Source of the DNA: Kalmusia sp. IMI 367209
Lineage: Eukaryota > Ascomycota > Dothideomycetes > Pleosporales > Didymosphaeriaceae
Reading direction: 5' to 3'
Assembly: GCA_027946365.1 (NCBI GenBank)
Contig: JAPEUQ010000016.1
Location: forward strand, 930,001 to 994,000
Length of the DNA stretch: 64,000 nt
The position numbers were made by a program, and so were the translations under genes. Shown one piece after another: positions 23,401 through 34,494 of the stretch; within the stretch, counting starts at the first letter, position 1, and the number at the start of each line of letters is the position of its first letter. Below the pieces are notes generated by a model. It was not told the DNA's origin. It saw only the letters and a list, made by a program, of their open reading frames with translations, and ran no database searches.

Positions 23401-24357
23401 ACAAAGGAACCAAAGCTAATACAGTGGGCTTTTGTTGCTGCCCAACCACAGCCCAAAACATCGCCCTGGGCAGGCCTCTGACCGTTGTCGCGGTCGCTGC
23501 CCATCCTCACCCTCACCCTCACCCCCTCCCCAAGCACCCCAAGCACCCCAAGCACCTGCCTCTTCCGTGTCTTGGGCTCCCTTCCCCTTGCTGCGTTCCG
23601 AACCCTCCAGCTCACCGCCTCTCCGTCGTCTGCCAGTGTCTTCTCTCTCCCTAGTCCACCCCAACCAACTTCATGCCCAGACAACCCAGACAACTCAGAC
23701 CATGCCCGCAACCCCACATTGCGCCCACGTGTCATTAGGATCCCATGCAGAACACCGACCGATGCCAGCACCGGCCTCCTCTAGTATTAGTACCTTCGAC
23801 CGGAAAAGCAAGCAAAAAAGCCCAAGATCCAGAATGCCCGCCCAAAGCCTGCCCATTTTTTCCCGCGTCGTTGTACAGCGCAGTACCCGTGAGAACCCAA
23901 AGCCTGAGCCTTTCGCCTATATCGTCCATCTAATGCACAGAACCCGAATAGGAGAATCGGTAAGACAGGTGGCGTGAAAAGGAAATGTCGTGCCGAGTCC
24001 AGCGTGTGGTGCGGTTGAGGGTTCAACCACCATGTGATATCCGTGCTGTCGTCCCAGTCGCCCCGTGCCGAGGTTGCGATGAAATGAGGCCCATGTAAGA
24101 AGAGGGAAGGAAATAGCGAGCATACGCAAATGCAGTAGAGACAATCATGTACAGTAAGAAAAGGAAAGACGGCGAAAAGCTGGAAAAAAGCCGAAAAGCG
24201 TGGCCTTGTTACTGGAAACGTGTGTATAGTACACAGGAGTACCGCACGGTACGAGGGAGGAATAGGCGAGGTGTGGCTTCGGTCAATGCGCATTAGCGCT
24301 GCGACTACAAACGCCATCTGAAGCCACGAAGAGGATCATCGTCGTGGGAAAGTTGTA
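20409..24357. other. 3.9-kb region without a supported gene
   Basis: From about 20.4 to 22.1 kb the sequence is mixed in composition with frequent stops. From about 22.2 kb it becomes GC-rich, so long frames appear by chance on both strands, none with family resemblance or convincing splice structure. The right end is probably the 3' untranslated region of the Q-rich gene. A short tandem repeat lies at 23505-23556. Confidence 0.55.
23505..23556. repeat. short tandem repeats CCCTCA and AAGCACCCC
   Basis: About three and a half CCCTCA units are followed directly by nearly three copies of a nine-base AAGCACCCC unit. A pure simple repeat in the GC-rich spacer; no function seen. Confidence 0.8.
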
Positions 24358-25676
24358 CTATCGCCGTCGCGATCCAGAGGCAGCGGGTCGCTGTGCTGAG
24401 GAAGGGCCGGCGCCCAGCTGTTCGAGCTGCTCCAGACACTTCATCGCCACTACAAAGGGTCAGCCAGGAGTCGGAGAGGAGTCTACATACACGTACTGGC
24501 GGTAATCTCTTCCTCCCACACGCCCATCTGGTAGTCGACGAGCCCGTGCTTCTCCATGTTGTCACAGTTCTTGACGAGCTTGGTGCCCATCTTCTCGATG
24601 AAGTCGTACTCAATCACCGACTGCGGTGCCTGTGGCCGTTGGCCCGTACTCTGCATGGTTTCGACCATTTCGAACTGCCTCTGGAACAGGGCCAGCCAAC
24701 AGTGGTTAAACTCTTCCCACAGTTTGAGGCGCTGCTGGTAGTGCGCTTCGTCGTCGCGTACTAGGCCTATGGTCAATTCAGCTGCTCGTTCCCGCTGCGC
24801 GCCACGGATGGACTCACCCAAAGTCTCTGCCCAGTGCAGCAACCAGTCAGAGAGTCTGTCCAGTGCGGGTGCGGCCTCGCTCAGCCGTCCATCACGGATC
24901 TGCTCAAACGTCTTCTTGAGCTCGGTCTGGTAGGTGTTGTAAAAGTCATCGTACTCGTTGGTGCTGCCCTCCTGCTGCTGCTGCTGCTGCTGCCCCTGCT
25001 GGGCGTAGCCGGACTGCGGGTACGAGCCCTGGGTCGTGGGTGGGTGCGGGTCTGTCATGGCGGCGGCGGCGGCGGCAGCGGAGTAGGGGGTCGCGGAGGC
25101 CTGCTGGGGGGTATATCCTATAGATGGGTACTGGGAGGGAACGTTCTGCGAGGCAATGGCCGAGGCGGGCGCGCTCGTGGGGCCACCCTCGCTGGGCACA
25201 CCGCCGTAGTATGTCGGTTGTGCAACGCCAAAGCTGGTGCCCAGCACTTCTATGGCCGAGTCGCGATTCTGCGGGTACTGCGGTACGCCCTCGTACTGTG
25301 ATGAGCCGGCCTGGGAGGCCTGGGTGGGCACATTATACATGACACCCTGGGGATACTGCGAGTACTGCTGCTGTGACGCGCGCTGGGGCTGCTGCTGCTG
25401 CTGCTGCTGGTCGGCATAGTCCTGGGCGGCGGCGTACGAGACGCCGGGCTGCTGGACAAACTGTGAACCTCCTTCGTAAGCGTAACCGTAACTCTGTGCG
25501 CTGGAGCCCGCGCGACTGGCTGCTTGCGGCGCCGACGTGGGCGGTTGCGCAGTCAAGGGCGCCTGCCTGAAGCGGTCGGATGCGCTTACCACAGGATAGG
25601 ATGATTGTGGTTGGAGCAGCGTGCCTTGCTGGCTCGCGTAACCTGTACTCTGCCGTGGCCTGCGGTCATTGTCCAT
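24358..25676 (-). CDS. Q/A-rich fungal protein with conserved C-terminal helical domain
   Basis: Exons (minus) 25676..24818, 24766..24491 and 24449..24358; 408 aa. The first 250 residues are low-complexity, rich in Gln, Ser, Tyr, Pro and Ala, with runs of six to seven Gln and seven Ala. From about residue 250 the sequence looks folded and helical (EYDDFYNTYQTELKKTFEQI, LKLWEEFNHCWLALFQRQFEM, VIEYDFIEKMGTKLVKNC). I do not recognise the domain. A prion-like or activator-like N-terminus suggests a nuclear regulator or RNA-granule protein, but that is inference from composition. Introns of 51 and 41 nt restore frame; the C-terminus ends in a basic GSRRR. The ATG at 25676 is the first in frame. 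The gene is isolated between two large gene-free regions. Confidence 0.82.
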
Positions 25677-28060
25677 CCCACCCGGCCGGCTCTTCAGCTG
25701 CACGTTAAAGGGCGGTTCGAGGGCCCTATACGCCGAGGGCGACACTGGCGGGGTCGCGTAATTTGCCAGCTTGGAGACGTGTCAACGGACGAGAGGAGCG
25801 GGCGCGAGGTGCGAATAAGGCGCGCGGTGCGGGACGGGAGCAGCAAACGCAAAGCAGAAGCAGAAACACCAATCGGCGGCGACGCGGGAGCCCGGATCAA
25901 GAGAAAAGGCTGGAGAGGAGAGGAGAAGAGATCGAGCGGCGGTGATGGTGGACGAGGAGGTGGTCGTGGTGGTCGTGGTCGCGGTGAATAATGACGTCCA
26001 CTTGGTGATGGGGCGGGACGACGTTCGAGGCTTCAGAAGGATGTATATAAAAAGCCGTCTCGCGCATCACCCGCGCAGCCAATGGAGCCCGACACTGAAA
26101 AAGCAGCTGGCGCAACGCCTCACTGCAGCGTATTCGCCCGCAAGGATATCCTCGGCCCGCTGCGACGAGGATGTCTCTGTTAAGGCCCGGAAGGCGGCGT
26201 CCCGATCTGGAAACGTTGGAGATGACGAAGGTGAGAGTGGACCACCAGGACACGCAGCCAGACCGTGACAGGACCGTGGCGGGCAAAAGAAACGTGGAGG
26301 ACCCTGACGGGAGTTGGGCTTGGTGCAATGCTCCCCCAGGAACGCAGCTGTTGTTTGTAGGGCAGTCCTTGCACGCGACCAAGAGCCCGACCGAACCGGG
26401 CTCGCAGGTAGGCCAGGCTACTGGATCGTCTCAAACAACTCAACGCCTACGTTTCGGCAGCTGGCCAGCCCTACGATGCGTTGGCGTCCGTCACGATAGT
26501 AGCCTCCCTCTGCGCACAGGACGGAAGGGAGCAAGTGCGGGAATGATGTGAAGCGTTCGGTCCGCGTTAAGACAACAGTGCGACAGTCTTGCTTGCTTTG
26601 CTCGTCAGCCCTCGCACTGGCCCACAGGGTACAAGAGCAGGCCCAGATGGAAAGCCTTCAATGAAAAGAGTCGGATGGGCGCTGTCCCATTGGGTAGTGG
26701 GTGGGGAGGTTTAAAAGGCAGGTTGCGTCACGAGCAAGGACGCTTGGGCAGATTTGCTTGCCAAAGCTCGCCGCTACCGTAGGCGGCGTCCGGTGCAGAA
26801 TTGGTTCTAGGGTGCAAGTGGGGGTGCGTGCAGACGGGAGTGCTAAGGAGGACGTGTGATGTCGGGATGATGGATGATGGGGACGAAGTGAGGGCGGAAA
26901 AAGCCACATTGGTTATGGGGAGCATCAAGCGGAAGGAAGCAAAAGAAAAAGCCAACGCGCCACGGCGGCGGCCAGATAGTATAATAATAGGGCCGGCCGG
27001 GCGAGGAAGGGTATGGGTAGAACGAGCCAGGCCGCGTTTGGAGTACGAGGTACCTGAGGGTGGGTGTGGCTTTGCGCCGGGGGTGGAGTGAGGGAGGGAG
27101 ACGACAAGAGGAAGGCTTTCTGAGCTCTGGATGACTGCGTACCTGGCAAAGTCTCCGATATCCGACAGAATATGGTGGGGCTTGAGCTAGCATGAGGCCC
27201 TGCCGCCATGGTTACAGATCGCCCTCGATCTGCAAGAGGGCTGGACAGGCATTTCTGCAGGGCAGCCAGCACACTGCGCTGTCTGGCGGCTTCGCGCATA
27301 CGGAGGAGCCTCTCTGCCAGCACGCGTCCGCCCAGCCAGAGCACCGCAGCGGTCGGCAGCTTGCCTCATGCGCGGAGAAGCACGCGTTGGGATACGGCGG
27401 GTCCGCGAACGACGCGGCCGCCCTAGGGCCACGGCCAGGAACTGCTCCAGCAGCCCAGCAGCGCTTGGCGACCAGCGGCCAGCGGCCAGCGACCAGTGAC
27501 GGCGCGGCGCAGCGGATTGCATACCTGCCCACGCTGAGCTGAGCAAAGGGGGCCAGTCGAGGAGCCACCAACTGCGCGCGGTTTGCGAGGAAGCGTGCCG
27601 GAGTCGTCCGCCGGGAGCGTCGCAGAGGCGTTTCATGCAGGCGAAATATAGGACGCGTCGGCGAGGGCGGGGTGCTGATTCGTTTCGCTGCTTGTCAAAT
27701 CATCAGACGGCTATCCAGACCTTTGCAGCGTCATCATGTGGTGTTGCTTGCGGAGGGCTGACATTCTCCCTACCCCCCAGCCCAGGGCGAGCCCGTGCGC
27801 GCCACGCTGTCAGGGGGTTCGGCATCGACTTTTGCCCAAGGCTCGCTCATCTCTCTGATGCGGCCGCAGCAGGGATGGGCGCGCGCAAGCCGATCCTCAC
27901 ACAGCCTCATTCGTCGATCCCGCCGCACGCCACGCCCCGGCGCTGCTACTACGCTGCTGCTACACTGCTACACTGCTACACGGCTTCGGGCGACGGCATA
28001 GGTCGTGGTTTCGTGTGTTTGCAGGCCCTTCCAAAGAAGCGGACCTGACGCCGGCCAAAA

Positions 28061-28094
28061 CCAGCACCAGCACCAGCACCACCACTACTACCAC
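28061..28094 (+). repeat. CCAGCA/CAC tandem repeat
   Basis: Three CCAGCA hexamers running into ACCACTACTACCAC. Simple sequence in the GC-rich spacer. Confidence 0.7.
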
Positions 28095-28657
28095 AACGTT
28101 CCCCCGAACCAAGACGCTTGTCGGCGCGGCTCCTGCGCGTCTGACTGGGCCCTCAGCGCAAACCTCTAATGCACTGCAAACCTTCCTTCCGACGCACGAC
28201 CATCGCGCCGCTAAGACGCTTGTCGCGAGCGGACCATGGTACGGCGAGAACGCCAGCACGCACCTACGCTCCGTGTCGACGCCGCGCGCCAGTCTCTGTG
28301 GCCGTGAATGTCGTCCTCACGTGCCCCCCTGGCAAGGATCGCTCCGTGTCGAAAACTTCTCGAAAACGCGCAGAACCCCCCGACCACGCTCGCCCTCGCA
28401 AGTGCTGCGCAGCCGCTTCATGAAACAGGCGGCGTCCGAGTTGGCTGGCTCCAGCGGACGATTGGTGCATCATCTGGTCCAACAGCGACCCGGCACTCGC
28501 CCATCGTCCCTTATGCAGCCGAAATTACAGGCCCCCCAAACAACTTTCGAGAAGCTCTCGTTTCTTTCTGTTTCTTTCTAGAACAGCAGCTGGCGAGTCT
28601 GTGCCGCGAGATTGGCAAGCTGGCAGGCTGCCTAAAGCAACCACCACATGGCATGGC

Positions 28658-28710
28658 TTCGGCGAGCACCCACACGGTTTCGGCGAGCAATCACACTGTT
28701 TCGGCGACCT
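28658..28710 (+). repeat. 21-bp tandem repeat, about 2.5 copies
   Basis: Two successive 21-base units both begin TTCGGCGAGCA and end CACACGGT or CACACTGT; a third partial unit starts TTCGGCGAC. Minisatellite in non-coding sequence. Confidence 0.7.
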
Positions 28711-29942
28711 CTTCGGCTTGCTCACGGTCCATATGGCCTGATTCCAAGTGCTCGCTCGCAGTCACTTATCAACCCAGAGTTCATTCGGCTGTTCTCCTGC
28801 ATCCGACCATATGCCGTGCCTAGCATCGTGTCAGGCTTTTAGCCGTTAGGGCTGTTCCCGCGTGATTGCCGCCGTTGAGATCGTAGCGAGCACTCTGAGA
28901 GATGGAGAAACGACAGGGCGAGTACGTTGATTGGTCTGCGGACGGACGTCCGCCAACGGGCCTGCAATTCAGCGAGTCAGGAGCAGATGGCTAGCACATC
29001 ATTCATCGTTCACTTTGCGCTCACCGTTACTTGTAACGGTATTTCGTCGCGACCGAGGTATCAGCCACGTCGGGTCAAGATCCTCTCCTAAGATTATTGT
29101 TATTTCGAACGCACGTTTGAAAGGGGCGTTCTTTGACCTGTTCGGGACGCCAACCGTATTAGGAGGACTATTCTGAAGGACATGACGCACCGAACCATCG
29201 ACGCAAGGATAGAATCCTTAGCGCATCGCGAATCGTTGCGTCCTCCTACGACCAGCTGCACAGAATAGGAGAGCAAAAGAGCAGCTTCAAGGGGCCACAA
29301 ACCACCAACTAAGTTTGGACTTGGGCGAGTAAATTCGAATCTCGCGTCAGTACGCCAGAATGCGAATGTAGGTCCGCCAATGGTAGCTACAAGTGTAAGA
29401 GAACGTACAGGGGGTCGGAATAATAATGAGCCGTGAGTGGCTGCCGATCACGTACCATGTACCTCCTGTTCTGTAAGGCCTGTCGAACATGAAATCTTGG
29501 AAATTGTTGGACCGAGGCACGCCCAGACGCGGGAAATTCCCCGCCCGCAGGTCGCGCTTCCAGACATGGAAAAAGTTTCTCGATTTCCCCACGGCAGATT
29601 ACTTCTACGTCAGCCCTAGAATCCACTCGTCGTGGAGTGCTCATACCCACAGAATATGCATAAATCAGGTTTTTATTAACAGAATATATACAATACCAGA
29701 GCGAGCATCTGGAGACCCAGAATGGGCTAAACTATTCTGGGTTACACGACACGCACAAGAACCATCTCCACAATCGCGTCTTGTCGCTGTACAACAATTG
29801 CCCTTATATGTTGCCGCAGCTGAGGAAGACACGGCGGAAGCGATTAAGAACCAACTTGCCCGTAACTGGACTGTCCTACATTCAATTGTTTTACAAGGCA
29901 AGCATGCCAATATACAGGAATAATGTACAGCCCACAAACACC

Positions 29943-31077
29943 TCAACGCTTGACCCAGGTGGGCATCTTGCGCGCCTTGACATGTCCTGTTTTCTTTCTC
30001 TCCACCTTTCTTGGATCCCTGGTAATGCAACCAGCTGCACAATAAGTCAGCAATCTGCTCGGATAGGAATTTGTTGACCACGCAATTGTATGAGCGCATC
30101 GAGCATGATAGCTGACAAACAGCCCACGGACCCCAGTTCGACTGCGCCAGAAAACTAAGATGGAAATAATAAAGGTATAACTCACCACGCCTCAGAGCTG
30201 GTTTCAACGCTGGCTCGTGCACCAGCAGCGCTTTTGCAACAGCTAGAGTCATGGCTTCTGCCTGACCTGTCGACCCTCCTCCTTGCACCAGGCCGAAAAG
30301 GTTGTATTTGTCCAGCCGCTGTGTCGCCTTCAGGGCCCAGACCGCGCTCTCACGGTGATGTAATCGTCCAAAGAATTGCGATAGGGACTTGCCATTGATC
30401 AGCACTTCTCCCTCGCCCTCGACAAGCCAGGCCACAGCAGACGATGTCTTCCTTCGTCCGACACCTCTGGCTCGTCCCCACTCGTCTATCACCCCTGGAG
30501 CAGGGACAACGTCGCCAGGTTGACTATCCTTCTTGTACCGCTGCATCGCCACCATGACCTCCTCCGGCATCAACGAAGGATGTACGCAATTCAATCTCTT
30601 CAGAATGTGAAGCATCTTGTGATACCGCTGCGTCTTGACGGGCTCGTTTGTCATGATGCGGTACTGGTCGATGGTCTTCCAAGCAACTTTAGGGGCTTCG
30701 GCGTTTGGTATCGTGGGCAGCGTCGCGACCTTGCGAAGCAGGGCAGAAAGATTGATGAAATCGTCGGTAAAGGTAGGCTTTGCACTGAAGTACGATGGAG
30801 ACGCTGGCACAACACGCAGCGTTCGAAGCAAACGTCCGTCACCCTTTCCCTTTTTGCCATCTTCTGCAAAGTCAATCTCGGGTGCGGCGGTGAATGGTTC
30901 GTGGGCCGGTTCGGGAGTGTCGCTCACGAGCTCAGCGCTCCGTGACGGGGTCGTCGAGATGAATCGCGCTGCTGGTCGCCGGCTTCTGTACATGGTTCGC
31001 GTGCATCGCGGCCGTGATGCGTTCACCAAGCCTTCGGCGGCTGCCCAAAGGGTCTTTGAGAGCTCACCTCGCGCCAT
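29943..31077 (-). CDS. MRPS9: mitochondrial small-subunit ribosomal protein uS9m
   Basis: Exons (minus) 31077..30186 and 30034..29943; 327 aa. The C-terminal half is S9: GVGRRKTSSAVAWLVEGEGEV, GRLHHRESAVWALKAT, GGGSTGQAEAMTLAVAKAL, and after the 151-nt intron GCITRDPRKVERKKTGHVKA, ending TWVKR, the terminus that reaches the ribosomal P site. The N-terminus is Arg/Ser-rich with few acidic residues (SRRPAARFISTTPSRS), as expected for a mitochondrial presequence. Without the intron the frame continues into unrelated sequence to 29665, which I reject. Divergently transcribed from eEF1B gamma. MRPS9 is the yeast-style symbol. Confidence 0.93.
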
Positions 31078-31340
31078 AGCGGCTCCAATTGGGTTGCAAT
31101 GCGTCGTGGCCGGGTTCGATGGCCTTCTGGGAAGCTGGCGGTCGTCGTAAATTCTGAGAAGAGCGCCTGAGTCCAAGCGCTTACTTGTTTTGGGAAGGCG
31201 TAGTCGGCGCGCAATTTCTCCGGCACAAAAAGCTCTTCTATCGTCCTTGCCCCGCCTCTCTCGCCCAAACACCCAATTTTTCTCAACACCGTCTTGTCAA
31301 CCGTTGATTGTGCTGCTTGTAATCCACGAACATCGCAATC
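31078..31340. promoter_or_regulatory. shared divergent promoter of uS9m and eEF1B gamma
   Basis: 263 bases separate two translation genes. The eEF1B gamma side has a GCCCCGCCTCTCTCGCCC stretch and a pyrimidine-rich tract before the leader. There is no TATA box. Compactness suggests shared control, which is inference. Confidence 0.55.
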
Positions 31341-32846
31341 ATGTCTTTCGGCAAGCTCTACAGCTACTCGGTTCGTGCTGCCGCGGACCGTCGACCCGTC
31401 AGGAGAGAAAGACTAACGTGTCCGGCAGGGCAACCCGCGCACCACGTCGCTGCTCGCTGTCGCAAAGGAAAACGCTCTCGACCTTGAGTTCGTCGAGACT
31501 GTGCCCGCAAATGGTGTCTCCACCGAGTACCTGAAGCTCAACAAGCTTGGCAAGGTCCCCACATTCGAGGGTGCCGATGGCTTTGTCCTCAGCGAGGCCA
31601 TCGCCATTGCCGTCTACTGTAAGCGCTTCCCCTCCATTCCAGTTGCGCAAAGGATGAGGCATATTATCATTCAGTTATCCCTGTCTGAAAACATTTGTTG
31701 AGAATCTTCTACTCTGATTTTTTTCGCTTTATTGCAATACACTTCGTGTTACACCCAAGTGTGACTCAAGCTGACCTTTATAGTGACTTCCCAGAATGAG
31801 AAGACCGCCCTCCTTGGCAAGACCAAGCAGGACTATGCTTCCATCCTGCGATGGATGTCATATGCCAACACTGAGATCCTCACTCCTCTCGGCGGTTGGT
31901 TCCGCCCTCTCGTCGGCCGCGACCCCTACAACAAAAAGAACATTGAGGATTCCAAGGCTGCCGCCACCAAGGCTGTGCACGCTCTCGAGGAGTACCTCCT
32001 GACTCACACCTACCTCGTCGGGGAGCGCCTCACCCTCGCCGATTTCTTCACTGCCTCCATCCTCGCCCGCGGCTTCCAGTACTTCTACGACAAGGCTTGG
32101 CGTGCGGAGAACCCCAACGTCACTCGTTGGTATGAGACCGTTTACAACGTGCCTAGCTATTCCGCAGTAGCTGGCGAGCTCAAGTTCATCGACGAGGCCA
32201 TCAAGAACGTCCCGCCGAAGAAGGAGCCTGCTCCGAAGAAGGAGCAGCCCAAGGCAGCTGCCAAGCCCAAAGAGGCGCCTGAAGAGGAAGAGGAGGCGCC
32301 CAAGCCCAAGCCCAAGCACCCGCTTGCTTCGCTAAATGTTACCTTCGACCTGGATGAGTGGAAGCGCCAGTACTCTAACAATGACATCAAGGTGTCGCTG
32401 CCGTGGTTCTGGGAGAACGTCAAATTTGATGAGTACTCCATTTGGAAGGTTGACTACAAGTACAATGAGGATAACAAGCTCATCTTCATGACCTCCAACT
32501 TGGTTGGTATGTTACAACGCAAACCTGCTTGAATATCGGTAGCTGACTATGCATAGGTGGGTTCTTCGCCCGTCTTGAGGCTTCCCGCAAGTTCCTCTTC
32601 GGAGCGGCCTCGGTATATGGCGAGAACAACAACAACATTATTCAGGGTGCCTTTATTGCCCGTGGCCAGGAGGCCCTCCCCGCTTTCGATGTCGCTCCCG
32701 ACTACGAGAGCTACGAGTTCACCAAGCTCGACCCCCAGAAGCCCGAGGACCGCGCGTTCGTTGAGCAGCAGTGGGCTGATGAGCCTCCAGCCATTACCAA
32801 GGACGGCAAGACATACCCGTACGCCGATGGCAAGGTGTTCAAGTAA
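31341..32846 (+). CDS. TEF4: translation elongation factor eEF1B gamma subunit
   Basis: Exons 31341..31370, 31429..31618, 31784..32506 and 32557..32846; 410 aa. A glutathione-S-transferase-like N domain (GKLYSYSGNPRTTSLL, NKLGKVPTFEG) and C domain (YLVGERLTLADFFTASIL) are followed by a charged Lys/Glu/Pro linker (PPKKEPAPKKEQPKAAAKPK), then the EF1G domain (FDLDEWKRQYSNND, ESYEFTKLDPQ) to the C-terminus. It scaffolds the nucleotide-exchange complex that recharges eEF1A with GTP. The first coding exon is only ten codons, with a GTTCGT donor and CTAAC branch site. All four junctions keep frame. TEF4 is a yeast paralogue name. Confidence 0.96.
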
Positions 32847-34494
32847 AGGATTTTTTCGATGGGGGGGACCTAGGGATTCGGTTATGATGGGACGAATGTT
32901 ACGACTTCGTGATGGGAAACTATGCATATGAGTGATGGACGCGGAGATGTATCTTGGGCGGTTTCACGTAGAGATACACCAGTTGCGCTTGCTCGCCAGA
33001 TGGGCGCAAAACCCGAATGAAATAGCGTTAAGCCCAACGATGTATCGACAACAGGGTGACGTCGCATATGTACATCAGATTTATCTTGGCTATTGCCCCG
33101 CTTCAATAGCTTGCCGTAGCATTATGCCTGGATGGTGTAGGTCACACGGCTCTTTGCGGGCAGGAATATGGATATGCGCTTACCGTGCAGATTTGAGATC
33201 ATGAGACTGGGTGGTATACACGACCATGGTAGTAGTTGTGCAACGACAGTTCCCGCACAACCGTAGATGCATCCAGGCGGACGCTTACATGAGATAGCAT
33301 TCTCATGGTCCACGCAACTAACGGCATGCGGCCCACGCTTTGAGGCCTGGAACCTAGGTTTAGCATGCTTTAGTGAACCGGAGGATGCAGACTTGGGTGA
33401 CAGCGCGTGCCGTGACCCCGCCGTCGGCTCCAGCAGCAGCACTCGCACGCATGCTCGATGCACAGCGCAACGTCGAGGGACGCCGTGTGTCGTCCACAGC
33501 GATCCTGGAATGCGGATGGCTGGAAGCAAGCAGACCCAGGATTGAGGCGGTCCTTGGGGGTGGGTCGGGGCGCAGGCGTGGCACTCACGCGCTGATTGGA
33601 CGGCCTGGGTCGCGCAGCCACAGAAGCACCAGAGAGAAAGACCGGCCGGGGCCTGGGGCTCGGGTGCGGCTTTCTTTCAACCTCGAGTCCTTGAGACGTC
33701 TGAGTTCACTGCTGCGGGTCGCACGAAGTCGTGAGATCGCGCTATAAGAAGGGAAGGGCCGGACTCGGGGCGCGTGTATTCGAGGAATCGACGTGCCTTG
33801 TCGATCCCGAGCGCGTGTGCGCGGTCGCTGTTGGAACGCGCATCAGGTGCCAGCTAGGCAAGAGACTGCAAGAGAGGGTTTCGCAGAGCGCGCGAGACCA
33901 CCACGACGACACGAGAGAGAAAGAGAGCTGCGCTGTTGGATTACATTGAAAGAGAGGGCGACGTTGGAATTGAGACGGGGGCTGGAGAGAAGCGCGGCTT
34001 TCCGCTCCATTTCGCCTGTCTGCAAGGACTCGACGGCTTGCTGCAGCATCGCGACCGAACGGGCTGTCTACAGCGCACCAACTCTGTACGACAGGAGAAT
34101 CGACCCCGGACTTTCGGCTACCTGGCCTATACGCTTGGAGTGTTGGCCATTTCGGAACGCGCCTTCGTTGTTTGAACAGTTCTATCCCAGGTTCGGTGCG
34201 TTCTCCGACAGCCGCATCTAGAGCGATCTATTTTATTTTCGCGATTACTGAAGATCAGGGACATAGGCTATCCGCGCAAGAAGCCGTGTGGCCAGGTTCC
34301 TGAGAAGAGCTGGCAGTGGGGAACGTGGCGCTGAGACAGTGATCCGTAGCGAGACCAAGAGACCAAGAGATCCAAGATCGCAATTCGCGAGAACTCGGTA
34401 TCCCATACTTGTGGATAGGGCTGAGACCCTACCCTCGAAAAACTCAAGCGGAGGAGCGGGTCCATAAAGATATCGAACAGCCGACACAGCGGGG
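32847..34494. other. intergenic, no gene seen
   Basis: 1.65 kb between eEF1B gamma and the phosphodiesterase. Frames on both strands at 33.1-34.2 kb are arginine-rich shadows of a GC-rich stretch. The last few hundred bases form the phosphodiesterase leader. Confidence 0.55.

Larger units (their letters stand above)
25677..29942. other. 4.3-kb GC-rich region without a supported gene
   Basis: Upstream of the Q-rich gene and downstream of uS9m. Long frames on both strands are compositional: arginine/proline/serine-rich and overlapping each other on all frames. Two tandem repeats (28061-28094 and 28658-28710) are listed separately. It may contain a long leader or regulatory region of the Q-rich gene. 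No tRNA-like T-arm survived inspection. Confidence 0.5.

Noticed and set aside
28015..28581. 188-codon plus-strand frame rich in Thr
   Set aside because: GC-rich spacer with equally long frames on other strands, a simple repeat at its start and no family resemblance.
29331..29353. TTCGAAT-like T-arm reminiscent of a tRNA
   Set aside because: The loop would be eleven bases and no acceptor, D or anticodon arm can be built around it.
29665..30185. C-terminal extension of the uS9m frame
   Set aside because: It is read-through of a 151-nt intron; splicing restores the conserved S9 C-terminus ending TWVKR.
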